A stretch of DNA of 64,000 bases from Pedobacter helvus (GTDB lineage Bacteria; Bacteroidota; Bacteroidia; Sphingobacteriales; Sphingobacteriaceae). Location of the stretch: assembly GCF_005925325.1 (NCBI RefSeq), contig NZ_SRMP01000003.1, positions 129,210 through 193,209 of the forward strand, written 5' to 3'. Shown here one piece after another: positions 9,316 through 16,573 of the stretch. The notes beneath the pieces are model-generated. The model worked only from the letters and a program-made list of their open reading frames with translations. It had not been told where the DNA came from and searched no databases. Positions within the stretch are counted from its first letter, which is position 1; each line of letters starts with the position of its first letter. The translations under genes and the position numbers were made by a program.

Positions 9316-9917
9316 TGAAAGGCTATACAAAACCTTTACTTTTAATATTCTTAGTGCTATTGGCCGATCAGGTTTCTAAAACTTGGGTAAAAACCAATAT
9401 GTACATCACCCAAGAGTTCAAAATCTTGGGCGATTGGTTCATTATTCACTTCACGGAAAATAATGGCATGGCTTTCGGTCTAGAGTTTGGCGGAGAGTTC
9501 GGGAAACTAGCACTATCTTTATTCAGAATATTAGCAGTTGGAGGTATTGCTTACGCTTTACACTATATGATCCAACGCAAATACCACCGTGGCTTAATTT
9601 TAAACGTAGCCTTGATATTTGCTGGTGCTTTAGGTAACATCATCGACTCTGTTTTTTACGGAGTAATTTACAAATACGAAAGTTTGTTTCATGGTCGTGT
9701 GGTAGATATGCTCTACTTCCCTATTTTCAAAGGAACCTTCCCTACTTGGTTTCCGGTTTGGGGAGGAGAACCTTTCGAATTCTTCAGGCCGGTATTTAAT
9801 CTAGCCGACGCAGCAATTTCTGTTGGTGTAATTGCCATTTTGATCTTCCAAAAAACGTACTTTAAAGAAGAAGTAAAAGATGAAATTGGTATCAACAACG
9901 AAAGTGTAGAAGACTAG
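9315..9917 (+). CDS. lspA: Lipoprotein signal peptidase (signal peptidase II), copy 1
   Basis: LspA cleaves prolipoproteins before the lipidated cysteine. This 200-residue inner-membrane protein has four predicted helices and both catalytic aspartates, in GNIIDS and FNLADAAIS, plus the family segments ADQVSK and ENNGMAFG. An insertion after the first aspartate makes it longer than E. coli LspA, as is common in Bacteroidota. It is coupled to the TraR/DksA-like gene. A second LspA is at 21541-22071. Confidence 0.95.
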   Translation: MKGYTKPLLLIFLVLLADQVSKTWVKTNMYITQEFKILGDWFIIHFTENNGMAFGLEFGGEFGKLALSLFRILAVGGIAYALHYMIQRKYHRGLILNVALIFAGALGNIIDSVFYGVIYKYESLFHGRVVDMLYFPIFKGTFPTWFPVWGGEPFEFFRPVFNLADAAISVGVIAILIFQKTYFKEEVKDEIGINNESVED

Positions 9918-9952
9918 AGATTTTAGATTTTACAAAATACTATTTTAGATTA

Positions 9953-9990
9953 AAGACCTCGCAACAATGTTGCGAGGTCTTTTGTTTTTG
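9953..9990 (+). terminator. Intrinsic terminator of the ileS-lspA cluster
   Basis: A 13-bp perfect stem (9953-9965 with 9969-9981) closes on three bases and is followed by a T-rich tract. It lies 36 bases after the lspA stop. Confidence 0.85.
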
Positions 9991-9997
9991 TAGGTAG

Positions 9998-10087
9998 TCA
10001 TCTCGCCTGAGCGCAGCGAATTGTAGAAATTTTTGACTTTGCGCTACACCTCTCCCAAAAAGATTGCTTCGTGCCTCGCAATGGCAG
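9998..10087. repeat. Intergenic repeat of the 'gattgcttcgt' family
   Basis: The stretch includes attgcttcgtgcctcgca and gcgcagcgaa motifs resembling the repeat at 26530-26563. It occupies the lspA-DUF1080 gap and has no coding potential. Confidence 0.45.
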
Positions 10088-10107
10088 AAATAGTTCAAGC
10101 AATTGCT

Positions 10108-10115
10108 TACATTTG
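10108..10115 (+). promoter_or_regulatory. Putative -7 box (TAnnTTTG) for the DUF1080 gene
   Basis: TACATTTG fits the Bacteroidota -7 consensus and lies 18 bases upstream of the ATG at 10133. No clear -33 element is present. Confidence 0.45.
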
Positions 10116-10132
10116 AGAAAAGACCAAATCGT

Positions 10133-10828
10133 ATGTTCAGCAAGAAAAAACTTTCTATCTTCTTATTATTGATCGGTACAAACTGTGCCTCCTTTGCTCA
10201 AAAAAGCATCAGCTTATTTAACGGAAAAGATTTAACAGGTTGGCACGCCGATGTTCCAGGCAGAGATAAAAACCCAGATACCGCAGCCTCTTTTATTGTG
10301 AGAGAAGGTAAGTTAGTAAGCATGGGCGATCCTCGTGGACATTTAATTACCGACGCTAGCTATAAAGATTACCGTTTAGATGTAGAATATCGTTTTGCTG
10401 GGAAACCAGGGAATTGCGGTGTGTTGGTGCACGCGTCTACTCCACGAGTACTATACAAAATGTTTCCAAAATCTTTAGAAGTACAAATGCAACATAAAGA
10501 TGCTGGCGATTTTTGGTGTATTGGCGAGGATATCACTGTGCCAAACATGGAGGAAAGACGTGGGCCAAAAGCAGAATGGAGCACCGATAAAAAAAATGGA
10601 AGACGTATTAAAAATTTAACCGATAATTCTGAAAAGCCTTTGGGAGAATGGAATACGATGCGTATCGAATGCTTAAAGGACAAAGTAAGAGTTTGGGTAA
10701 ACGGAACTTTAGTAAACGACGGATACAACTGTACGGTAACAGGTGGCCAAATTGCACTACAAGCCGAAGGCAGCGAAGTTGAATTTAGAAAATTAGAGTT
10801 AAAACCTATTAAAAAATTGAGCAAATAA
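10133..10828 (+). CDS. Secreted DUF1080 (3-keto-disaccharide hydrolase-like) protein
   Basis: This 231-residue protein has a signal peptide (MFSKKKLSIFLLLIG, cleavage near SFAQ) and a DUF1080 beta-jellyroll: SLFNGKDLTGWHAD at the start, GVLVHAS in the middle and EVEFRKLELKPI at the end. The domain resembles concanavalin-like lectins, and some members hydrolyse 3-keto-glycosides. The ATG at 10133 is preferred over an upstream in-frame TTG (10103) because it puts the signal peptide at the N-terminus. It stands alone and likely acts in the periplasm. Confidence 0.85.
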   Translation: MFSKKKLSIFLLLIGTNCASFAQKSISLFNGKDLTGWHADVPGRDKNPDTAASFIVREGKLVSMGDPRGHLITDASYKDYRLDVEYRFAGKPGNCGVLVHASTPRVLYKMFPKSLEVQMQHKDAGDFWCIGEDITVPNMEERRGPKAEWSTDKKNGRRIKNLTDNSEKPLGEWNTMRIECLKDKVRVWVNGTLVNDGYNCTVTGGQIALQAEGSEVEFRKLELKPIKKLSK

Positions 10829-10895
10829 TTCGATAAAATTAACAGTGCTGTTACTTAGTATCTCTAAGACCCTGATTTTTTGCGGCTTTTTTTCG

Positions 10896-10903
10896 TATCT
10901 TTG
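10896..10903 (+). promoter_or_regulatory. Putative -7 box (TAnnTTTG) for the cold-shock gene
   Basis: TATCTTTG fits the Bacteroidota -7 consensus. Initiation a few bases downstream would leave a 5' UTR of about 125 nt before the ATG at 11037, long for this window. Confidence 0.55.
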
Positions 10904-11036
10904 CATATCTCAAAACAATCCAACTACAATTTTGGTTCGAATACTTGTATAGGACAATACGGAGAACCCCACTATTACCAAGGCAATAATGCCATCACCC
11001 GCATTTGACACGCGGACAAAACAATTTAATTAAAAT

Positions 11037-11489
11037 ATGGCTAAATCTCAAGCGACTTTTAGTAAAAAAGAGAACGAGAAAAAAAGATTAAAGAAAAGAC
11101 AAGACAAGCAAGAAAAAAAAGAAGAGCGTCAAGCTAACAAGAAAAGCATGTCATTAGAAGACATGATGGCTTATGTAGATGAAAACGGAAACATTACCAC
11201 TACGCCACCAGATCCAAAAAAGAAAAAAGTAATCAATAGCGAAGACATTCAAGTAGGTGTTGCACGCCAAGAAGACATTGTTGATGAAGATCCGATTAAA
11301 AAAGGAGTAGTTACTTTCTTCAATGACTCTAAAGGTTACGGTTTTATCAGAAATACAGAAACACAAGAAAGCGTTTTTGTACACGTAAACGGTTTAAAGA
11401 CCCAAATAAAAGAAGGCGACAAGGTTACTTTCGAGGTTGAAAAAGGTCAAAAAGGACCAACTGCGGTTAGAGTTTCTACTGTCAAATAA
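11037..11489 (+). CDS. Cold-shock domain protein with basic N-terminal extension
   Basis: This 150-residue protein has a lysine- and glutamate-rich, probably disordered N-terminus (about 1-50), a linker, and a C-terminal cold-shock domain (about 87-150). RNP1 is KGYGFI and RNP2 is VFVHV, so single-stranded nucleic acid binding is expected. The short, long-leadered cspA type lacks such an extension; similar extended forms occur in Bacteroidota. It is monocistronic, with a candidate long 5' UTR and a 15-bp hairpin after the stop (11502-11540). Confidence 0.9.
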   Translation: MAKSQATFSKKENEKKRLKKRQDKQEKKEERQANKKSMSLEDMMAYVDENGNITTTPPDPKKKKVINSEDIQVGVARQEDIVDEDPIKKGVVTFFNDSKGYGFIRNTETQESVFVHVNGLKTQIKEGDKVTFEVEKGQKGPTAVRVSTVK

Positions 11490-11501
11490 ACTCCAGATAT
11501 A

Positions 11502-11540
11502 CTGAAATAAATTCAAAAGGTTGCATTGAATTTATTTCAG
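11502..11540. repeat. Hairpin repeat, perfect 15-bp inverted repeat
   Basis: Arms ctgaaataaattcaa (11502-11516) and its exact complement (11526-11540) flank a 9-base loop. The same arm sequence recurs at 19385-19406 and 19797-19866. It may act as a 3' mRNA-end hairpin for the cold-shock gene; no T tract follows. Confidence 0.75.
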
Positions 11541-11926
11541 CACTTCGACGAAAAGCTCCTCTTTTCTCTCCAGAATAGTAGCAATATCTTTGCTCAATAA
11601 ACCCTATTGAAGGGGAATACTTGTTGTTCACTTATTGCCATCCTGAACGCTAGTGAAGGATCTGCAGGTTTAAGCTGGTCAGAAATAGATTTACTGCGTA
11701 GCTGCTTCGCGGTCCTCATGCTTCGAAATGACAGGATGCCTAAGCAAAAAGATATTAACAGAAAGCGGCACTACATTTTCCAGTACCCGTAAATTGCTTT
11801 TCAAATAAAAAATAAACAACTCATTATTTGATGGTTGGCTCAATTTTTGCTTATCGCATGAAAATTGTTTATGGATTTGTATGGATATTTACATCTGATT
11901 TATAAACACACATAAAAACATACAAT
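11541..11926. other. Intergenic region with a degenerate repeat, no gene seen
   Basis: The gap between the cold-shock and SIMPL genes holds a second repeat type at about 11640-11747 (catcctgaacgctagtgaag followed by a palindrome-like ctgcgtagctgcttcgcgg). A 61-codon open frame over it (11607-11792) is low-complexity repeat translation. The AT-rich part after 11780 probably holds the SIMPL promoter, but no clean box was found. Confidence 0.5.
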
Positions 11927-12640
11927 ATGAAACGTTTATTTGCAACAACACTCTTAGCTCTAGTAGTGCTATCTGGTTTAAATGCTTCGGCACAACAAGT
12001 GGATTTAAGAAAGAAAATTACAGTTAGCGGCACCGCCGAAACTGAGATTACACCAGACATCATCTACATCAATATTTCTTTAAAAGAATATTTGAAAGAT
12101 GGTAACAGCAAGAAAAAAGTAGACATTACTACTTTGGAAACTCAATTGTTTAATGCGGTACAAAAAGCTGGTATTGCGAAAGAAAATTTAATGATCAACA
12201 ATTTGAGCAGCTGGAACTACCAAACAACTAAAAAGAAAGACCCAGACTTTTTAGCCAGCAAACAATACCGTCTAAAAGTTAGCGATTTAAACAAGTTTAA
12301 CTTGATTTTAGAAGCGATTGATGCTAAAGGTATTGCTAGCACTAACATCGACAGCTACGATTACAGCAAAATTGATGTATTGAAAAAAGAATTGAAAGTG
12401 AAAGCTTTATTAGCTGCTAAAGAAAAAGCTACTTATATGGTAGAAGCTTTGGGCGATAAATTAGGCAGCGTGTTAGACATACAAGATCTAGGCGATAACA
12501 ACGGCGGCATGATGGTTCCTCAATATAGAAACACCTACATGAAGGCAGAAATGGCCATGGATGCCTCACAAGCTCCAGAAATTGACTTTAAAAAGATCAA
12601 ATTGAGCTTTACAGTGAACACTGTATTTGAGATTAAATAA
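11927..12640 (+). CDS. Secreted SIMPL (DUF541) domain protein
   Basis: This 237-residue protein has a signal peptide (MKRLFATTLLALVVLSGLNA, cleavage near ASAQ) and a SIMPL/DUF541 domain starting at ITVSGTAETEITPDIIYI. Related proteins (the E. coli YggE group) are periplasmic, oligomeric and linked to stress; no enzymatic role is established. It is monocistronic, bounded by a terminator at 12660-12696. Confidence 0.85.
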   Translation: MKRLFATTLLALVVLSGLNASAQQVDLRKKITVSGTAETEITPDIIYINISLKEYLKDGNSKKKVDITTLETQLFNAVQKAGIAKENLMINNLSSWNYQTTKKKDPDFLASKQYRLKVSDLNKFNLILEAIDAKGIASTNIDSYDYSKIDVLKKELKVKALLAAKEKATYMVEALGDKLGSVLDIQDLGDNNGGMMVPQYRNTYMKAEMAMDASQAPEIDFKKIKLSFTVNTVFEIK

Positions 12641-12659
12641 TTTATTTTAATAATTTTGT

Positions 12660-12696
12660 GAACCTATCAGCGTATTGTTGATAGGTTCTTTTTATT
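12660..12696 (+). terminator. Intrinsic terminator of the SIMPL gene
   Basis: Stem gaacctatca (12660-12669) pairs with 12679-12688 around a 9-base loop, followed by a T-rich tract, 19 bases after the stop. Confidence 0.85.
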
Positions 12697-12757
12697 TTAT
12701 AACTAGCGCAACACGAAGCTTCTAGGTTTTGCAACCGCTAAAACAATAATTACACAA

Positions 12758-13066
12758 ATGAAAAAATTACTTTACTCCTTAATTTTAGTTTTTACACTTT
12801 CTACCAATGTTAATGCTAAGGCTGCAACTAACGACAATCCTAAAACAGAGCTTACTGCAGAGCAGAAAGTAGAATTAGAAAGCATTACCAAACGTGTGGA
12901 AGAGATTAAATCTATGGATAGATCTACACTTACAAAAGCTGAAAGAAAAGCTTTGAGAAAAGAAGTAAAGGAATTGAAAAAACGTGCTGATTTTTTAAAT
13001 CAAAATGTGACACTTTCCCTAGGTGCAATCATCATCATTTTATTATTGTTGATCATTATCCTTTAA
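12758..13066 (+). CDS. Small tail-anchored envelope protein, twin copy 1
   Basis: This 102-residue protein has a signal peptide (about 1-22), a charged helical or coiled-coil segment (about 30-80, with TAEQKVELESITKRVEEI), and ends in a hydrophobic helix (SLGAIIIILLLLIIIL) at the last residue. The family is not known to me. A paralogue at 13247-13555 has the same layout. Topology is inferred: helical part periplasmic, C-terminus in the membrane. Confidence 0.75.
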   Translation: MKKLLYSLILVFTLSTNVNAKAATNDNPKTELTAEQKVELESITKRVEEIKSMDRSTLTKAERKALRKEVKELKKRADFLNQNVTLSLGAIIIILLLLIIIL

Positions 13067-13246
13067 TTTTAAAGTTCTTTAGACTTGCGATAGAACAATT
13101 ATCTGCTGTTTGCGTTTAATAGGTGTTGAACTATTTAACATAGCTCAACATCAATAAAAAATAAATTTAAACATGTGAATCCATTGTGATTTTCAAAGAA
13201 ATTAAATCACGATAGCTTCACTACAATTAAAACAAATTCTAGACAG

Positions 13247-13555
13247 ATGAAAAAAATTATCTATCCTTTAATGTTATTGGTGACCCTAACCTTTAACTTA
13301 AACTTTGCTGTTGCAGCAGACAACAAACCTAAAACTGAGCTAACAGCAGAGCAGCAAGCAGAACTTAATCGCATTACTTCTAGAGTAGAAGAAATTAGAG
13401 CGATGGACAAGTCTAACCTTAGCAGAGCTGAAAAAAAGGAATTGCGAAAGGAATTAAAGGAGATGAAGAAAAAGGCTAACGCAATAGGTGGAGGCGTTTA
13501 TCTATCTGTAGGAGCGATCATCATTATCATATTGTTATTGATCTTAATTTTATAA
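13247..13555 (+). CDS. Small tail-anchored envelope protein, twin copy 2
   Basis: This 102-residue paralogue of the gene at 12758-13066 has the same length, the shared block PKTELTAEQ, a charged helical segment rich in KELRKELKEMKKK, and a terminal hydrophobic helix (SVGAIIIIILLLILIL). A signal peptide ends near AVAAD. A terminator follows at 13575-13604. The 180-bp gap between twins shows no gene. Function unknown. Confidence 0.75.
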   Translation: MKKIIYPLMLLVTLTFNLNFAVAADNKPKTELTAEQQAELNRITSRVEEIRAMDKSNLSRAEKKELRKELKEMKKKANAIGGGVYLSVGAIIIIILLLILIL

Positions 13556-13574
13556 GAGCAATCATCGGATTATT

Positions 13575-13604
13575 AAAGCCAGGCACCTGTGTCTGGCTTT
13601 TTTT
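13575..13604 (+). terminator. Intrinsic terminator after the twin small genes
   Basis: The stem aaagccag (13575-13582) pairs with ctggcttt (13593-13600), extended inward by further pairs, and is followed by a T run. Confidence 0.8.
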
Positions 13605-13712
13605 GTGCGCTTAATCACGCCTGTTTATAAGCTACATCAACTTATGAAATGAGCGGCATCACCCTCCCTCTACTTAATTAGGCTGACCTTTATAGTATAA
13701 AAATTAAATGCT

Positions 13713-14315
13713 ATGAAGACTTTTAAATCATTCTGGATTGTCTTAGCCATCCTTCCATTTTTTGCCCTTACTGGTAACGCACAGACTGCCAAACTAAGCT
13801 TAAAAGAAAGCTCCATCATTGTTAAAGGTACATCTTCACTACATGATTGGCGTTGCAAGACCGAACAAATGAGTGGCGATATTTCTTATTCTGCAAATGC
13901 ACTAACCTTAAAAGATATCAGTGCCACCAACTTAGAGTTGATAGTGAAATCGATGAGAAGCATTAAAGAAAACGGTAACTACTACGAATCGGGCATGGAT
14001 AAAAACATGTACAAAGCCTTAAACGCAGATAAAAATCCGAAGATCATTTTCGTACTTACAGACATTAACAACCTAAAAGCAAGCGCAGGCAAGGCCGATT
14101 TTGTGGCCAAAGGAAATTTAAACATCGCCGGCAGCCAAAAACCTATTAGTTTCCCGGTAAATGCTACACTTACCGCTAATGGAATTGTATTTAAAGGAAG
14201 TACAACTTTCAAAATGACCACGTTCGGTGTAACCCCTCCAAAAGCTTTATTAGGCACTATCAAAACTGGAGATGAAATCACCATCGTGTTCAATGCATCT
14301 TTCAAAAACGATTAA
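13713..14315 (+). CDS. YceI-family periplasmic protein, copy 1
   Basis: This 200-residue protein has a signal peptide (cleavage near GNAQ) and a YceI-type lipocalin-like barrel: SSIIVKGTSSLHDWRCK at the start, then the typical KNPKIIFVLTDI and FKMTTFGVTPPKALLG segments. Family members bind polyisoprenoids or other hydrophobic ligands; the ligand here is unknown. It is 27 bp upstream of an outer-membrane barrel gene, likely an operon. A second YceI gene follows that barrel. Confidence 0.87.
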   Translation: MKTFKSFWIVLAILPFFALTGNAQTAKLSLKESSIIVKGTSSLHDWRCKTEQMSGDISYSANALTLKDISATNLELIVKSMRSIKENGNYYESGMDKNMYKALNADKNPKIIFVLTDINNLKASAGKADFVAKGNLNIAGSQKPISFPVNATLTANGIVFKGSTTFKMTTFGVTPPKALLGTIKTGDEITIVFNASFKND

Positions 14316-14342
14316 TCTGCTCACCATTCAAATCTTAATTAT

Positions 14343-15614
14343 ATGAAACGAATTTTACTTGCCGCAGTTTTTGCTACAGTAGCGGGGACTGCGCTTGCCC
14401 AACAAGCCAAAATACAAAACCTAAGACCTTATGATAAATCTGGCATCAACGTTTTTGAAACGCCCAAAGCTGACACCGTACCTTTTGATGACGTGAAAGT
14501 GAGAATTGGCGCTGGCTTTACTCAACAGTTTCAGGCATTAAAACATAGTAATAATTCTACGGGAACAACACCTCTTTATAACCTGCGTAGCGGCTTTAAC
14601 TTAGCTACAGCAAATTTAAATATCGATGCACAACTGGCTAAAGGAATCAGATTAAATTTGATTTCTTACTTATCTGCCCGTCACCATCAAGAAACTTGGG
14701 TAAAAGGAGGTTTTGCACAGATTGATGCCTCTCCTATCAACTCTCCGATACTTGATGAACTATTTAAATACATGACCGTTAAAATTGGACACTACGAAGT
14801 AAACTACGGTGATGCACACTTTCGCAGAACAGATAATGGTCACTCACTGTACAATCCATTCATAGGAAACTATATTTTAGATGCCTTCACTACTGAAATT
14901 GGTGCTGAAATCGATTTCCAAAAAGAGGGTTTTTTAGCCGTAGTTGCCGTACACAATGGTGAAATTAAAGGCGAGATTTCTGATGCTCCAACTCGCAACC
15001 CGTCATTCATTGGAAAGTTAGGTTTCGACAAACAGTTGAATAATGATTTAAGAGTACGTTTGACAGGTTCAGTATATCATAATAATGGTGCAGCTAGCAA
15101 TACGCTGTACACTGGTGATAGAGGTGGCTCTAGATACTACATGGTTTTAGAACCAAAAGCCACTGGGGTAACTGCAATCACTAATGCGTGGTCTGGCAAT
15201 GTTCGTCCAGGTTTTAGCAGACAAGTAACTGCATTTATGATCAATCCATTCATCAAATACCAAGGGTTAGAGTTTTTTGGAACTTATGAAATTGCGAAAG
15301 GTAAAGCGATTACCGAGCCGAACAAAAGAGATGTAAGTCAAATGGCTGTAGAAGGGGTCTATCGCTTTACGAAAAACGAGAACCTATTTGTTGGCTTACG
15401 TTACAACACCGTAAAAGCGGATATGTTATTTGGAACAGCGGTACAAGAAGTGAACGTAAATCGTGTACAAGCAAGTGCTGGATGGTTTGTAACCAAAAAC
15501 ATGGTACTAAAAGCGGAATACGTAAATCAAAAATACAATGACTACCCAGCTGCGAATTTGTTGTCTGAAGGTAAATTCAAAGGTTTAATGTTCGAAGCCA
15601 GCGTAGGCTTCTAA
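14343..15614 (+). CDS. Porin-like outer-membrane beta-barrel protein
   Basis: This 423-residue protein has a signal peptide (cleavage near TALAQ) and many alternating hydrophobic strands ending in an aromatic C-terminal strand (FKGLMFEASVGF), as expected for a barrel. Length and start resemble porin O/P-like families, but I cannot assign a substrate. It is likely cotranscribed with the upstream YceI gene and ends before a terminator (15652-15686). Confidence 0.7.
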   Translation: MKRILLAAVFATVAGTALAQQAKIQNLRPYDKSGINVFETPKADTVPFDDVKVRIGAGFTQQFQALKHSNNSTGTTPLYNLRSGFNLATANLNIDAQLAKGIRLNLISYLSARHHQETWVKGGFAQIDASPINSPILDELFKYMTVKIGHYEVNYGDAHFRRTDNGHSLYNPFIGNYILDAFTTEIGAEIDFQKEGFLAVVAVHNGEIKGEISDAPTRNPSFIGKLGFDKQLNNDLRVRLTGSVYHNNGAASNTLYTGDRGGSRYYMVLEPKATGVTAITNAWSGNVRPGFSRQVTAFMINPFIKYQGLEFFGTYEIAKGKAITEPNKRDVSQMAVEGVYRFTKNENLFVGLRYNTVKADMLFGTAVQEVNVNRVQASAGWFVTKNMVLKAEYVNQKYNDYPAANLLSEGKFKGLMFEASVGF

Positions 15615-15651
15615 GAATTTAGTTAGTTAATAGTTGAATAGTTAGTTTGTT

Positions 15652-15686
15652 AGCCGCTCTTCAGTCTCTTAGGGAGCGGCTTTTTA
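15652..15686 (+). terminator. Intrinsic terminator of the YceI-barrel operon
   Basis: Stem agccgctc with gagcggct, a loop of about 16 bases, and a T run, 37 bases after the stop. Confidence 0.75.
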
Positions 15687-15702
15687 ATTCCATTACAAAT
15701 TA

Positions 15703-15792
15703 AACACCCCGGTCTTCGACCACCCCTCTGAAAGAGGGGAATTGCAACTCATATTCCCCTCTTCCAGAGGGGTGCCTGAAAGGCGGGGTGTT
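15703..15792. repeat. Long hairpin repeat (cacccctct family)
   Basis: Bases 15721-15742 pair with 15753-15774 with a single mismatch, and outer caccccg/ggggtg arms extend the structure. Each arm is itself nearly palindromic. It fills the gap before the second YceI gene. Confidence 0.75.
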
Positions 15793-15823
15793 AATACATC
15801 TATTCTATAATAGTTTGAAAATC

Positions 15824-16417
15824 ATGAGCCACTTCCCCCACCAGTTATTAGTTTTTTTTCTAATGCTGCTCGTTAAAATAGTTGATGCACAAGAATGCCA
15901 GTTAATCATACTTCCAGAGAGCAGCATTTTGCTTAGAGGCCATTCTAACGTAAATAAATTTACTTTCACGTATGAAAAAGCACTTAAATTAGGAAGTAGT
16001 TCTATAAAAGCTACCACTACTAACAATATACTCAATATTAAAAATGCGAAGCTAGATGCAGAAGTAACGGCTTTTAGCTCGGGTAGTAATTTAATGGATA
16101 GAGATTACAGGAACATGATGAATTACAGAGCGCATCCTCATATCAGCATTGCCTTGCATCAAATCAATTTTCTAAAAAACTACAGCGATGACAGTGGCAC
16201 AGCACAAGCCTTGGTTAACATCACTATAGCTGGTGAAAAACGCTTAGACACACTTCAATTCAACTACAGCAAAGTAAAAGGGATTTACCGCTGCAGCAGT
16301 TCGCACCAAATTTCGCTGAGGGATTACAAAATAAAGCCCCTCAAAAAAATGATGGGGCTTATTTTCTTGAAAGATCAATTGACTGTCGACATGATTATCT
16401 ACTTCAAAGTCGATTAA
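15824..16417 (+). CDS. YceI-like periplasmic protein, copy 2
   Basis: This 197-residue protein has a signal peptide (cleavage near VDAQ) and a divergent YceI-like pattern: SSILLRGHSNVNKFTF, YRNMMNYRAHPHISIAL and a closing QLTVDMIIYFKVD. The ATG at 15824 is chosen because it gives a proper signal peptide; an in-frame GTG upstream lies in the hairpin repeat. It is weakly similar to copy 1 and separated from it by the barrel gene and a terminator. Confidence 0.72.
   Translation: MSHFPHQLLVFFLMLLVKIVDAQECQLIILPESSILLRGHSNVNKFTFTYEKALKLGSSSIKATTTNNILNIKNAKLDAEVTAFSSGSNLMDRDYRNMMNYRAHPHISIALHQINFLKNYSDDSGTAQALVNITIAGEKRLDTLQFNYSKVKGIYRCSSSHQISLRDYKIKPLKKMMGLIFLKDQLTVDMIIYFKVD
16334..16360 (+). other. 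Strong hairpin inside the YceI-like gene
   Basis: Arms aagcccc (16334-16340) and ggggctt (16354-16360) flank an A-rich loop, followed by attttctt. It is in frame, encoding KPLKKMMGL about 20 codons before the stop. It resembles a terminator; a role is not shown. Confidence 0.5.
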
Positions 16418-16427
16418 TCCACTTCTA

Positions 16428-16560
16428 AATCGTCATGCTGAATTAATTTTACTTCGTAGCTTTCCGCTTCGCTAGAGGTCAGCATCAGTTTGATCGCTTA
16501 ATATAATAAAACAGGCCCTGAAATAAATTTGCTGCGCAGCTATTCGTGGTTAGGGTGACC
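16428..16560. repeat. Degenerate hairpin-repeat region
   Basis: It holds cgtcatgctgaattaatttt and ctgaaataaatttgctgcgc motifs related to the 'cgtcatcctgaa' family. Outer arms aacaggccct (16510 region) and agggtgacctgtt (16550 region) may form the serS 3' hairpin. Confidence 0.45.
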
Positions 16561-16573
16561 TGTTATTATTTTT

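Noticed and set aside
11607..11792. A 61-codon plus-strand open frame in the cold-shock to SIMPL gap
   Set aside because: It runs across a degenerate hairpin repeat, lacks a credible signal or domain, and has no supporting context, so it is read as repeat DNA.
13067..13246. A third small gene between the tail-anchored twins
   Set aside because: No open frame with a plausible start was found; the gap appears to be the second twin's leader.
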